Positions 15,706-25,112 of a stretch of 32,605 nucleotides of DNA are shown here, piece after piece. The position numbers were made by a program, and so were the translations under genes. A model generated the notes under the pieces. That model did no database searches and was not told where the DNA came from. It was given only the letters and a program-made list of their open reading frames with translations. The stretch covers positions 1 to 32,605 of the forward strand of contig JABMPH010000486.1 of assembly GCA_013203805.1 (NCBI GenBank), written 5' to 3'. This DNA is from Bacteroidota bacterium (GTDB lineage Bacteria; Bacteroidota; Bacteroidia; Bacteroidales; F082). Each line of letters starts with the position of its first letter. Within the stretch, counting starts at the first letter, position 1.

Positions 15706-18060
15706 ATGATTAAGAACTATTTAAAAATTGCATTAGCAAATATCTACAAGAGTAAAATTTATTCATTAATAAGTATATCAAGTTTGTCCGTGGGAATGGC
15801 TGTTTGTATTTTGCTGTTATTATATGTTACTCACGAATTAAGTTACGATCGTTACCATGAAAAAGCGGATAATATTTACAGATTATGTCAGGATGTACAC
15901 CCATATCAGGCACCCGGGGTAGCACAATTATTAACTGAAAATCTACCAGAAATAGTAAGCTCAGCACGAATCTTACCAAGGGATAATATAAATGTTCAAT
16001 TTGATAATAAGCGTTTTAAAGAAGATGAAGTAGCATGGGTAGACCCTGCTTTGTTCGATATTTTCTCGTTTAATTTTATTGTAGGAACCGAGGGCTCATC
16101 ATCTTTGCAACAACCTGGCACTGTAGTGATTACCAAGAGTACTGCTAAGAAATATTTTGGTAATGAAAATCCCATCGGGAAAACAATTAAAGTAGGTAAT
16201 GAATATGATTACCTTATTACTGCCGTAATTGAAGATATACCAGATAATTCCCATTTCAAATTCGATATTTTTATGACCCTTGAAGATGGAGCAATGATGT
16301 TTGGTAATGATTGGATGGATAGCTGGGGTTGGTGTAATTTTCTGGTCTATTTTGAGATGCAGGATAAGTTTTCCAAACCTGATGTTGAAGCAAAAATATC
16401 CCAAATATTAATAAGTGTTGACAGCCCCAATGCTCCCACCACTGCTTTTACGATTCAGAATGTAGTAGATATTCACCTCTATTCTTCACATTTTTTGGGC
16501 GATATTCAACCACAAAACAGTATTATTTACGTTCTGATATTTTCGGCCATCGGACTATTAATTTTATTTATAGCAAGTTTTAACTATGTTAACCTTTTTA
16601 CTGCCAATGCTACAACCCGATTAACCGAAATAAGTGTTAGGAAAACATTTGGGGCTTCTCGACATCAATTGGCAATGCAATTTATCTTCGAATCGGTATT
16701 AATATTTTTTGTTTCTTTTTGTGTTTCCTTATTATTAGTAGGACTTGCTTTGCCTCTTTTTAATGAGTTTTCAGGAAAGGCATTATCATTTTCCATTCTG
16801 GCAAATACAAATATTATTCTTAGCCTTCTTGGAATGATGATGGTTGTAGGAATTTTGGCAGGATGGTACCCTGCCTTAGTTCTTTCGTCTTACAGTCCTA
16901 CTGGAGTGCTAAAATCCTCCTTAAAAAGTAGTTCAGGTTTTCAAATAAAAAAACTACTTATAGGAACTCAATTCACCATTGTTATAGCATTAATAGCATG
17001 TGCAATAATTATGTATGGTCAAATTAATTTTTTAGAGACAAAAGACCTTGGCTTTGAAAAAGAGGCAGTAATTACCACTATTTTCGATTTTGGCGATGAA
17101 GCAAAATACAATACCCTAAAACATGAACTGCTGAGTAAAAGTTACGTTTCTAATGTTTCAGTTGCCAGCAGAATACCTTCAGGTGACCTCGGTAATCAAA
17201 GTTATGCTAAGGCAGAGGGTCAAGAAGAAAGTATCTTAATACCATATGTACATGTGACCTTCGATTATTTTAGAACTTTGGGTATTGAACCAATAGAAGG
17301 AAGATTATTCTCAGAAGAATTTAGCACCGATGTAAAAGAATCGGTAATATTAAATGCCGCCGCAGTTAAGAATCTTGGCATTGAGGGAAACCCAATTGGA
17401 CAATCCGTTCAATGTAACTGGCCAAAGTCAACCAGAAAAATAGTAGGCGTTATTGATGATATACACTTTGAATCTCTTTATAATAAAATAAAGCCTGCAA
17501 TTTTTTTAATTCACTACCCAGTTGTTTACCATATGATTATTAAGGTGGTTCCATCTGACGAAATAGGATCAATGAATGCAATTACCGAAATATGCCAAAG
17601 TTTTTATCCCTACGAGGTAATAGAATTTAGTTTTCTTGATTCTATTTTGGAATTCAGATATAAAAAGGATATTACTACTTTTCAACTTATGGGTTTCTTT
17701 GCAGCACTTGCTATTTTTCTTGCATGCATGGGTCTACTGGGAATTTCTACTTTTATAATTAGCAGCAAAACCAAGGAAATAGGAATACGAAAAGTAAACG
17801 GTGCTAAGGCATGGGAAATAATACAGTTACTCAATGTTGGTTTTGTTAAGTGGATTGCCATTGCTTTTGTAATTGCAACTCCTTTAGCTTATTATGCTAT
17901 GAGTAGATGGTTGGAGAGTTTTGCCTACCGAATAGAACTTAGTTGGTGGATTTTTGCTATTTCTGGATTAGCAACAGTGCTAATTGTTTTAAGCACTGTA
18001 AGCTGGGTTACTTTCAAGGCAGCGCGGAGAAACCCGGTTGAGTCACTTAGGTATGAGTAA
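15706..18060 (+). CDS. FtsX/MacB-type ABC transporter permease (first copy)
   Basis: The 784-residue inner-membrane protein has a duplicated permease layout. A first transmembrane helix (about 20-42) is followed by a large extracytoplasmic MacB_PCD domain (about 45-265). Next come three helices forming an FtsX domain (about 275-410, including TEISVRKTFGASRHQLAMQF). A second helix and periplasmic domain follow (about 430-650), then a last FtsX domain (about 670-780, including KEIGIRKVNGAKAWEI). It ends in RRNPVESLRYE, typical of Bacteroidetes members. It resembles the next gene throughout, so the pair probably arose by duplication and may form a heterodimer on the single ATPase. Substrate unknown; no HlyD or TolC partner gene is in the window. 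Confidence 0.9.
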   Translation: MIKNYLKIALANIYKSKIYSLISISSLSVGMAVCILLLLYVTHELSYDRYHEKADNIYRLCQDVHPYQAPGVAQLLTENLPEIVSSARILPRDNINVQFDNKRFKEDEVAWVDPALFDIFSFNFIVGTEGSSSLQQPGTVVITKSTAKKYFGNENPIGKTIKVGNEYDYLITAVIEDIPDNSHFKFDIFMTLEDGAMMFGNDWMDSWGWCNFLVYFEMQDKFSKPDVEAKISQILISVDSPNAPTTAFTIQNVVDIHLYSSHFLGDIQPQNSIIYVLIFSAIGLLILFIASFNYVNLFTANATTRLTEISVRKTFGASRHQLAMQFIFESVLIFFVSFCVSLLLVGLALPLFNEFSGKALSFSILANTNIILSLLGMMMVVGILAGWYPALVLSSYSPTGVLKSSLKSSSGFQIKKLLIGTQFTIVIALIACAIIMYGQINFLETKDLGFEKEAVITTIFDFGDEAKYNTLKHELLSKSYVSNVSVASRIPSGDLGNQSYAKAEGQEESILIPYVHVTFDYFRTLGIEPIEGRLFSEEFSTDVKESVILNAAAVKNLGIEGNPIGQSVQCNWPKSTRKIVGVIDDIHFESLYNKIKPAIFLIHYPVVYHMIIKVVPSDEIGSMNAITEICQSFYPYEVIEFSFLDSILEFRYKKDITTFQLMGFFAALAIFLACMGLLGISTFIISSKTKEIGIRKVNGAKAWEIIQLLNVGFVKWIAIAFVIATPLAYYAMSRWLESFAYRIELSWWIFAISGLATVLIVLSTVSWVTFKAARRNPVESLRYE

Positions 18061-18129
18061 AAACACTTATCCAAAATTTATAATACATGCTTAATAAGAC
18101 GAAAAAATATAAATTGTCAATTTGTTAAA

Positions 18130-20523
18130 ATGATTGAAAAAAATATAAAAATTGCAGTGCAGAGGCTTCTGATGTTTAAAGCCTATTCGACAATAAATAT
18201 TGGAGGACTAGGCATAGCTATGGCAGTTAGCATTGCAATCCTTTTATTTACCTTTCACCATTTCAGTTTCGATAGTTATATCACCAATGGTGAAAATAGT
18301 TATCGAATTATTACTCGTTACGGCGATGGTACATACAATACAAACACTTTTCCTGCTTTTGATGATGTATTGGGAGATTATCCGGAAGTGGAGTCGCATA
18401 CACTATGTTACAACAATCATAATATAGAAGATGTGTTTGTAGGTGATTCTAAAATAAAAGTAGTTGATGCAATTTTTGTTAATGAATCGTTTATGGATTA
18501 TTTCTCAATTGATATTATATCAGGGGATAGGAAGTCGATTAATAATCCGAACACAATGATGGTAACACCTGCAATGGCTTTGAAACTGTTTCCTGATGGC
18601 GATCCTCTTGGACAAAAAGTGTTACTACGATCGTTTACAGGAAATCAGGACAGCCTGATTGCATATACAATAACAGGTATAATTAAACCATTACCCGAGA
18701 AATCTCATCTGAAGTATGAAATATTACTTTCACAAAAAGGACATTTTGAACCAACCGTAGCAACCCTAAAATCACGTATAGTATTTGGAGGATTAATTTA
18801 TGTTAAACTATACCCTAATGCTGATATTGTAGCTCTTGAGAGCAGTCTTCAATTAAAATTAGAGCCTGTTTTGGGGGCTAAACATGGCCCTCCATTAGAT
18901 GCATTTAATCACAAATTACAAGCAATTGGTGATATCCACTTCACACAGGGTTTGTCCAATGAAAAGCAGCCTACAATTCGTCGGTCGTCACTTAATATAT
19001 TACTGTTAGTTGGCTTTTTAATATTTATAATAGCAATTATGAATTTTGTTATTATGCATATTGCCAGAAGTACTTATTATAGAAAAGCAACTATGGTCAT
19101 AAGATTTCTTGGGGGGAATAAACTTAGCCTGTTCAAACAAACTATTATTGAAGTACTCTTGTCGGTAAGCATTGGTTTTTTAATTGCAATTACATTGTTG
19201 GCGAGTTTAAAATTAGTGCTTGCAACTCATTTTTTCGCCAATTGGATAATCCCATTTCAAAGTGCCGAGTTTTGGGTTTCTTCCAGTTGTTTATTTGTTG
19301 TTGTTGTGGTGGTGGTTTCTGTTCTTAGCTCTTTGAGTCTTTTTAAAAGTCAGACGATTATAAATGAATATGTTCAACCAAAAGGAATCAAGGCCGCTGT
19401 TCCATTGGTTATATTCCAGTTTGTGATGGTTATAACCCTAACAGGCTTTGCAATGCTGGTTAATAAACAAATGAATTTTATTGAGAATAAGGAATTGGGA
19501 TATAATAGTGAAAATATTGTAGTAATCAGAATCCCACAAGTGAATGAAAAAATTAGAATATTCAGAGAGGAATTGTTGAATGAGCCGGGTATTAAAAGTA
19601 CTGCTACTGCCCACCATTATCCTGGAAGCAAATTTCAGGATATGAATTTCGCTGTTGGTGAGAATTTGTTCCCATTTAAGTTTGGCTTCATCGACAAATA
19701 TGCAATTCAAACATTGAAAATAGTACCCATAAAATATTTTAGTGATCTTAAAGAAAATGCCACTGACGGATGGATAATAAATGAAACATTCTACGATAAA
19801 TTAAGAACAATATATACCGATGAAAAGATAGCCACAGGTAATTTTTCTAATAATGACAGTCCATCAGGTGATATTGAACTTATTGATTTTGTAATTATTG
19901 GAGTGGTTGATGATTTTCACTATACGTCACTACATTCTGAAATTGAGAATTTCGCATATTTTATTCGGGGGCCTAAGTCGCGCTACAATAGATTTATACT
20001 GGCCCGATACGAACAAAATCAAACCAAAGAAGTAATTACAGCCATCAATAAAAAAATGGAAGAAATATATCCGGGTCAACCGGTGAATTATTTATTTCTC
20101 GATGAGCAATTGAATACTCAGTATGCTTCTGAACAATTATTATTGAAACTTATTAATGTGTTCTCAATATTGGCAATAATTGTTGCTTGCCTTGGTTTAA
20201 TGGGGCTTTCTATATTCATGACTGAAAAACGCACCAAAGAAATAGGGATTAGAAAAGTTAATGGAGCAAAAGTGACGGAAATATTAATCCTGCTTAACAA
20301 TGATATAATCAGATGGGTTGTGATTGCCTTTATTCTCGCTACTCCAATAGCTTATTATTTTTCACAAAAGTGGCTGCAAAACTTTGCATTTAGAACTGCT
20401 ATTAGCTGGTGGATTTTTATATTGGCAGGACTTTTGGCAATGATAATCGCTCTAATAACAGTTAGTTGCCAAACCTTTAAAGCTGCTCGCAGAAACCCTG
20501 TTACATCGTTGAGGTACGAGTGA
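18130..20523 (+). CDS. FtsX/MacB-type ABC transporter permease (second copy)
   Basis: This 797-residue paralogue of the preceding permease has the same order: helix (about 18-40), periplasmic MacB_PCD domain, FtsX helices (about 285-410), second helix and periplasmic domain, and a final FtsX block with KEIGIRKVNGAKVTEI. It ends RRNPVTSLRYE. It follows the first permease by 69 nt with no visible promoter, so it should share its transcript. In the first FtsX block the usual E-I-x-V-R-K-T-x-G motif is altered (YRKATMVIRFLGGNKLSLF), while the second block is canonical. This suggests one half has diverged in its coupling to the ATPase. Function beyond the family is not readable. Confidence 0.88.
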   Translation: MIEKNIKIAVQRLLMFKAYSTINIGGLGIAMAVSIAILLFTFHHFSFDSYITNGENSYRIITRYGDGTYNTNTFPAFDDVLGDYPEVESHTLCYNNHNIEDVFVGDSKIKVVDAIFVNESFMDYFSIDIISGDRKSINNPNTMMVTPAMALKLFPDGDPLGQKVLLRSFTGNQDSLIAYTITGIIKPLPEKSHLKYEILLSQKGHFEPTVATLKSRIVFGGLIYVKLYPNADIVALESSLQLKLEPVLGAKHGPPLDAFNHKLQAIGDIHFTQGLSNEKQPTIRRSSLNILLLVGFLIFIIAIMNFVIMHIARSTYYRKATMVIRFLGGNKLSLFKQTIIEVLLSVSIGFLIAITLLASLKLVLATHFFANWIIPFQSAEFWVSSSCLFVVVVVVVSVLSSLSLFKSQTIINEYVQPKGIKAAVPLVIFQFVMVITLTGFAMLVNKQMNFIENKELGYNSENIVVIRIPQVNEKIRIFREELLNEPGIKSTATAHHYPGSKFQDMNFAVGENLFPFKFGFIDKYAIQTLKIVPIKYFSDLKENATDGWIINETFYDKLRTIYTDEKIATGNFSNNDSPSGDIELIDFVIIGVVDDFHYTSLHSEIENFAYFIRGPKSRYNRFILARYEQNQTKEVITAINKKMEEIYPGQPVNYLFLDEQLNTQYASEQLLLKLINVFSILAIIVACLGLMGLSIFMTEKRTKEIGIRKVNGAKVTEILILLNNDIIRWVVIAFILATPIAYYFSQKWLQNFAFRTAISWWIFILAGLLAMIIALITVSCQTFKAARRNPVTSLRYE

Positions 20524-20633
20524 TCCGTAATTTCTAAATCAATGTGTTCTTAATGTAAATAAACTTGTTTAATATACATTTGAAATCCACCTTCTTGATG
20601 GTGGTTATGTATTGACTGTTATGCATGAAAAAA

Positions 20634-20772
20634 AATGTGGAATAATGGACGTGGAGTGATGAAAATACAATCCCGGTTGATATAGTAATCCTGTTTTTTG
20701 GGTTAAAATAGTTCATTTGTTTATTTATTGACAAAACTATACCCCACTTCCATTTCTCCAACACTCCATATT
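20634..20772. repeat. GG-phased ~7-nt array, imperfect inverted repeat
   Basis: The left arm (about 20634-20664) has units such as ATGTGGA and CGTGGAG. The right arm (20742-20772), read on the minus strand, has ATGGAGT, GTTGGAG and AAATGGA. Together they form an imperfect inverted repeat with about 75 nt between. It is part of a 498-nt gene-free stretch (20524-21021) whose other visible content is the marR promoter region. A weak hairpin, CCACC/GGTGG (20588-20605), just after the permease stop has no T-run. An open reading frame across the repeat on the minus strand has no protein-like features. Confidence 0.5.
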
Positions 20773-20891
20773 ATGAACTTAATGCCTAAAGTGCCATATG
20801 CGTACAATCCAAGATTCCCTTCTTTAATTGCTGGCAAATCCATATTGAATATTCTCTAAAAAATATTTTTGTGAAATAATCACAAAAAAGC

Positions 20892-20937
20892 TTGACATGC
20901 ATAGCATTATTGTATTATATTTGCAATGCATGCATAG
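20892..20937 (+). promoter_or_regulatory. Promoter and probable MarR operators of the beta-oxidation operon
   Basis: TTG (20892-20894) and TATATTTG (20916-20923) form a good Bacteroidetes promoter with a 21-nt spacer; transcription would start near 20929. Two dyads flank it: ATGC-ATA-GCAT (20897-20907) in the spacer and ATGCATGCAT (20926-20935) at the start site. The octamer ATGCATAG occurs at 20897 and again at 20930, 33 bp apart. Overlap of dyads with promoter suggests repression by the MarR protein encoded 92 nt downstream. The promoter call is moderately sure; operator identity is inference. Confidence 0.55.
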
Positions 20938-21021
20938 TAAAATCTGTTATTGGTTTTAGAGTTGTTTTTTTTGTATGCAGAATTAGCAATCGTTAATCAT
21001 TATAAATCAATAAAATAGAAT

Positions 21022-21465
21022 ATGATTGTAGAAGATACAGTAGATTATCATCTTCGTTCAACACTTTTCACAATGCGGCGGATGTATAATCTCATGGCTC
21101 AAGAAATTGGAATTACTCAGGGTATTGGATATGCGCTTATTAACATAGGTGATAATGGAATTCCTGCAACTAAAATTGCTCCTCTAATGGGAATGACAAG
21201 CTCTAGTCTTAGTCGTATGTTGAAAAATCTAGAGGATGATGGATTGGTATATCGCAAACAAGATGAGGATGATAAAAGAGTTGTAAACATTTTTCTTACC
21301 AGTGATGGGCTAAAGCTTAAAAAGAAGATTGAAGATGTAGTTCTGGATTTTAATAATAAACTCTTCCAAAAGCTAAACCTTAAAGAGCTGCAAATATTTG
21401 AAAAGGTTAACAATATAATTAAGGAACAAGCAAAGAATGAAATAGATAATCTTAGAAATCAATAA
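21022..21465 (+). CDS. MarR-family transcriptional regulator of the fatty-acid oxidation operon
   Basis: This 147-residue winged-helix regulator has the MarR layout: N-terminal dimerisation helix (about 5-30), helix-turn-helix with recognition helix around TKIAPLMGMTSSSLSRMLKNLEDDGLV (about 52-78), the wing containing DEDDKRVVNIFLT with the conserved Asp-Lys-Arg, and a C-terminal dimerisation helix. It is the first gene of the operon, 34 nt before fadN. I infer that it represses the operon and is released by a fatty acid or acyl-CoA. Two ATGC dyads around the promoter at 20892 are its likely binding sites. Confidence 0.88.
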   Translation: MIVEDTVDYHLRSTLFTMRRMYNLMAQEIGITQGIGYALINIGDNGIPATKIAPLMGMTSSSLSRMLKNLEDDGLVYRKQDEDDKRVVNIFLTSDGLKLKKKIEDVVLDFNNKLFQKLNLKELQIFEKVNNIIKEQAKNEIDNLRNQ

Positions 21466-21499
21466 TATATAACCCAAATAATACATAAAACATAAATAT

Positions 21500-23902
21500 A
21501 TGATACGAAGAATAAAAAAAGTTGCAGTACTGGGTTCCGGTGTTATGGGATCGGGTATTGCCTGTCATTTCGCTAATATTGGAACAGAAGTATTATTAAT
21601 TGATATAGTTCCTCGCGAGTTAACTGACAAGGAAAAAGCCGCTGGTTTGAGTATCGATGATAAAGTGGTTAGAAACCGGATTGTTAATGATTCACTAATG
21701 GCGTCATTAAAATCTAAACCTTCTCCAATTTACAAACAGGAGTTTGCCAAGCGTATCTCAACCGGCAATTTTGATGATGATCTTCAAAAAATTAAGGATT
21801 ATGATTGGATAATTGAGGTTGTGATTGAACGACTTGATATTAAGAAATCGGTTTTCGAAAGAGTTGATAAACTTAGAAAATCAGGATCTCTTGTTACAAC
21901 TAATACTTCAGGTATTTCGGTTGAATCGATGATTGAAGGTAGAAGTGAAGATTTTCAGCAAAATTTTTGCGGAACACATTTCTTTAATCCACCTCGCTAT
22001 CTTCAACTATTTGAGATAATCCCTACTACTAAAACTAATGATGATGTTATTTCTTTCCTCGAGGAATATTCTTCCAAATTCCTTGGTAAAACTCCGGTTC
22101 TCGCAAAAGATACTCCGGCATTTATAGCCAATAGGATAGGAACTTTCTCAATAATGGAGTTGTTTAATAATGTACAAAATCTAGATTTAACAATTCCTGA
22201 GATTGATAAACTTACCGGTCCGGTTATCGGGCGCGCTAAATCCGCTACCTTTCGAACAGCCGATATCGTTGGATTAGATACACTTGTGCATGTAGCAAAT
22301 AATATCAAAGAAACAACAAACGACGAAGCCAACCAACTATTCAATATCCCTGATTATCTGCAAACAATGCTTGATAAAAAGTGGCTTGGGTCAAAAACCA
22401 AACAGGGTTTCTTTAAAAAAGTTGTTGAAGATGGAAAAAAGAAATTTCTTTCAATTGATTTCAAAACACTTGATTATGTGGAAGCACCGCGACCTAAGTT
22501 TAGTGTTTTTGAAAAAACAAAAGCAATTGATAATCTTCGCGAGCGTATGCCTATTTTAATATCTGATAAAGGTAAAGCCGGTGATTTTTACAGGGCTTCA
22601 TTTTATGCATTGTTTCAATTTAGCTCAAACCGTATTCCTGAAATAAGCGACGATATTTATAAAGTTGATGATGCATTAAATGCTGGTTTTGGCTGGAAGT
22701 TGGGTCCGTTTCAAACATGGGATGCAGTTGGTGTTGAAGATACTGTTAAGGCGATGGAGGAGGCCGACAAAAAACCTGCCCAATGGGTATACGATATGCT
22801 GGATACCGGGATTACATCTTTTTATAAAGTAGAAAAAGGAATGCTTTATTGTTATGATATTCCATCAAAATCTTACAAAGTAATTCCCGGACAAGAAGGA
22901 AGACTATCACTTGAAGTACTTCGCCAAACAAATGTATTATGGGAAAACAATGACTTAACAATTTTTGATTTGGGGGATGGCGTGATTAACGCTGAATTTC
23001 ATACAAAGATGAACACCATTGGAGCCGGAATTTTAGAAGGTCTTAACAAAGCTGTTGATATGGCTGAATCCGATTATAAAGCATTGGTAATTTCAAACGA
23101 AGGCGACCATTTTTCTGCCGGAGCTAATGTTGGGATGATTTATATGCTTGCGATTGAACAAGAATGGGAAGAGCTTGATCTTGCCGTTCAATGGTTTCAA
23201 AAAACCATGATGCGAATGCGTTATTCTTCAATCCCTGTTATAGCTGCTCCCCACGGTATGGCTTTGGGTGGAGGATGTGAATTGTGCATGCATAGCGATA
23301 AGGTTATAGCACATGCTGAAACATACATGGGTCTTGTCGAATTTGGAGTTGGTCTAATTCCTGGTGGAGGTGGCACAAAAGAATTCGCTTTACGATTATC
23401 CGATGAACTTAACAACGGTGACATCCGGACCAATGCTTTCCTTAACAGATACTTAAGTATAGGGCAGGCAAAGGTTTCCATGTCTGCCTACGAAGCATTC
23501 GACTTGGGATATTTAAGAAACGGTATTGATGAAGTTGTGGTAAGTCGTGCGCATCACCTTGCCTATGCAAAAAAAGTAGCTCTCCAATTATTCGAAAAGG
23601 GTTATACACAACCGCCTCCAAGAAATGATATTAAAGTTCTTGGAAAAGAGGTAATGGGTATGGTTTACGTTGGAGCTGATGGCTTTACAACAGGTAATTA
23701 TATGTCGGAACATGATAAAGTAATTGCAGAAAAACTTGGGCTAGTGATGGCTGGAGGTGAAATATCTCAGGCCCTAACCGAAGTGTCAGAGCAATATTTG
23801 CTAAACCTGGAAAGAAAAGCCTTTATGGAACTTTGTTCTACTCGCTTAACTCTTGAAAGAATTCAGAGTTTGATAACTAAAGGAAAAATACTAAGAAATT
23901 AA
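21500..23902 (+). CDS. fadN: 3-hydroxyacyl-CoA dehydrogenase / enoyl-CoA hydratase fusion (FadN type)
   Basis: This 800-residue cytoplasmic enzyme performs the hydration and NAD-dependent oxidation steps of beta-oxidation. The dehydrogenase half comes first: the NAD-binding Rossmann motif GSGVMGSG (12-19), His160 in GTHFFNPP with its partner Glu downstream, and 3HCDH C-terminal domains to about 440. The hydratase (crotonase) half is C-terminal, with the oxyanion-hole loop HFSAGANVG, Glu594 in GGGCEL and Glu614 in VEFGVGLIPGGGG, both expected catalytic acids. This order is the reverse of E. coli FadB and matches Bacillus FadN. It is followed after 13 nt by fadA. All key residues are present, so the enzyme should be active. 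Confidence 0.93.
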   Translation: MIRRIKKVAVLGSGVMGSGIACHFANIGTEVLLIDIVPRELTDKEKAAGLSIDDKVVRNRIVNDSLMASLKSKPSPIYKQEFAKRISTGNFDDDLQKIKDYDWIIEVVIERLDIKKSVFERVDKLRKSGSLVTTNTSGISVESMIEGRSEDFQQNFCGTHFFNPPRYLQLFEIIPTTKTNDDVISFLEEYSSKFLGKTPVLAKDTPAFIANRIGTFSIMELFNNVQNLDLTIPEIDKLTGPVIGRAKSATFRTADIVGLDTLVHVANNIKETTNDEANQLFNIPDYLQTMLDKKWLGSKTKQGFFKKVVEDGKKKFLSIDFKTLDYVEAPRPKFSVFEKTKAIDNLRERMPILISDKGKAGDFYRASFYALFQFSSNRIPEISDDIYKVDDALNAGFGWKLGPFQTWDAVGVEDTVKAMEEADKKPAQWVYDMLDTGITSFYKVEKGMLYCYDIPSKSYKVIPGQEGRLSLEVLRQTNVLWENNDLTIFDLGDGVINAEFHTKMNTIGAGILEGLNKAVDMAESDYKALVISNEGDHFSAGANVGMIYMLAIEQEWEELDLAVQWFQKTMMRMRYSSIPVIAAPHGMALGGGCELCMHSDKVIAHAETYMGLVEFGVGLIPGGGGTKEFALRLSDELNNGDIRTNAFLNRYLSIGQAKVSMSAYEAFDLGYLRNGIDEVVVSRAHHLAYAKKVALQLFEKGYTQPPPRNDIKVLGKEVMGMVYVGADGFTTGNYMSEHDKVIAEKLGLVMAGGEISQALTEVSEQYLLNLERKAFMELCSTRLTLERIQSLITKGKILRN

Positions 23903-23915
23903 AAAATATAAAACT

Positions 23916-25088
23916 ATGAATGCATATATAGTAGGAGGATATCGTTCGGCAATAGGTAAAGCACCACGGGGTAGCTTTCGATTTACCCGACCTGATGATA
24001 TTGCAGAAGCAGTTATCAGACATCTAATGAATGATTTCCCACAAATTGAAAGTAATAAAATTGATGATGTTGTTGTTGGTAATGCTTTTCCCGAAGCAGA
24101 ATCCGGTTTCAATATGGGTAGGCTAATCTCACTTATGTCGCTTGATAATATTGAAGTTCCTGGTTCAACCGTTAACCGTTATTGTGCTTCGGGATTGGAG
24201 ACAATAGCAATTGCATCGGCAAAAATTACAGCCGGATTAGCAGATATTGTAATTGCCGGTGGAGCCGAAACCATGTCGATGATAAATATGGGAGGATGGC
24301 GAATGGTTCCAAACCCTGATGTGGCAAAAGAACATCCCAAGTGGTTTTTAAGCATGGGACTAACATCTGAAATGGTATCAAAAGAGTATAATATAACTCG
24401 CGAACAGCAGGATGAATTTGCGGTTAATTCTGTAAATAAAGCTTTGGCTGCCATTAAAGATGGGAAATTTAAGGAAGAAATAGTTCCAATTACCATTAAT
24501 GAAAATTATTTTGCAGATGGTAAAATGAAAACCAGAGAGATTATTTTTGATACAGATGAAGGTCCACGTAAGGGTACAACTGTTGAAGGACTATCCAAAC
24601 TCAGACCTGCTTTTGCTGCAGATGGAACATCCACAGCCGGAAATTCTTCACAAATGTCGGATGGAGCTGCTTTCGTGTTAGTTGTTAGTGAAAAAGCGTT
24701 GAAGCAATATAATCTAACTCCAATTGCAAGGTTGGTTGATTATCAGGTTGCCGGAGTTGAACCTTATAAAATGGGAATTGGGCCTGTTGCTGCAATCCCA
24801 AAAGTACTTGCTCATTCAGGGTTAAAACTTGATGATATCAATCTCATTGAACTAAATGAAGCATTTGCATCTCAATCAATTGCAGTTATAAACGAATTGG
24901 GTCTGAACCCGAAAATCGTAAATGTTAATGGCGGCGCAATTGCTTTAGGGCATCCACTTGGAGCAACAGGAGCAAAGCTTACAGTTCAGTTACTGCACGA
25001 ACTTAAACGAACCAAAGGCAAATATGGAATGGTAACAATGTGTATTGGTACCGGTCAGGGAGCTGCTGGTATATTCGAGATGATGTAA
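23916..25088 (+). CDS. fadA: Acetyl-CoA C-acyltransferase (3-ketoacyl-CoA thiolase)
   Basis: The thiolase performs the last step of beta-oxidation, cleaving 3-ketoacyl-CoA with CoA to release acetyl-CoA. The 390 residues match the usual length. The nucleophile Cys90 lies in [11 protein letters not shown], His346 in [15 protein letters not shown], and the second active-site Cys376 in [13 protein letters not shown]. The protein starts [19 protein letters not shown], typical of degradative thiolases. It sits 13 nt after fadN and 24 nt before fadE, forming the multienzyme partner of FadN. A biosynthetic acetoacetyl-CoA thiolase is less likely in this context. Confidence 0.93.
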   Translation: MNAYIVGGYRSAIGKAPRGSFRFTRPDDIAEAVIRHLMNDFPQIESNKIDDVVVGNAFPEAESGFNMGRLISLMSLDNIEVPGSTVNRYCASGLETIAIASAKITAGLADIVIAGGAETMSMINMGGWRMVPNPDVAKEHPKWFLSMGLTSEMVSKEYNITREQQDEFAVNSVNKALAAIKDGKFKEEIVPITINENYFADGKMKTREIIFDTDEGPRKGTTVEGLSKLRPAFAADGTSTAGNSSQMSDGAAFVLVVSEKALKQYNLTPIARLVDYQVAGVEPYKMGIGPVAAIPKVLAHSGLKLDDINLIELNEAFASQSIAVINELGLNPKIVNVNGGAIALGHPLGATGAKLTVQLLHELKRTKGKYGMVTMCIGTGQGAAGIFEMM

Positions 25089-25112
25089 TAAAAACTTAAA
25101 AACTATATAATC

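Noticed and set aside
20588-20605. Hairpin CCACC/GGTGG after the permease gene as a terminator
   Set aside because: A stem of only five pairs and no following T-run.
20534-20764. Minus-strand open frame of 76 codons downstream of the permeases
   Set aside because: It is built from the GG-phased repeat and AT-rich spacer; no conserved features.
23288-23295. ATGCATAG inside fadN as a third MarR site
   Set aside because: It encodes conserved Met-His-Ser codons of the hydratase domain and has no flanking dyad or promoter.
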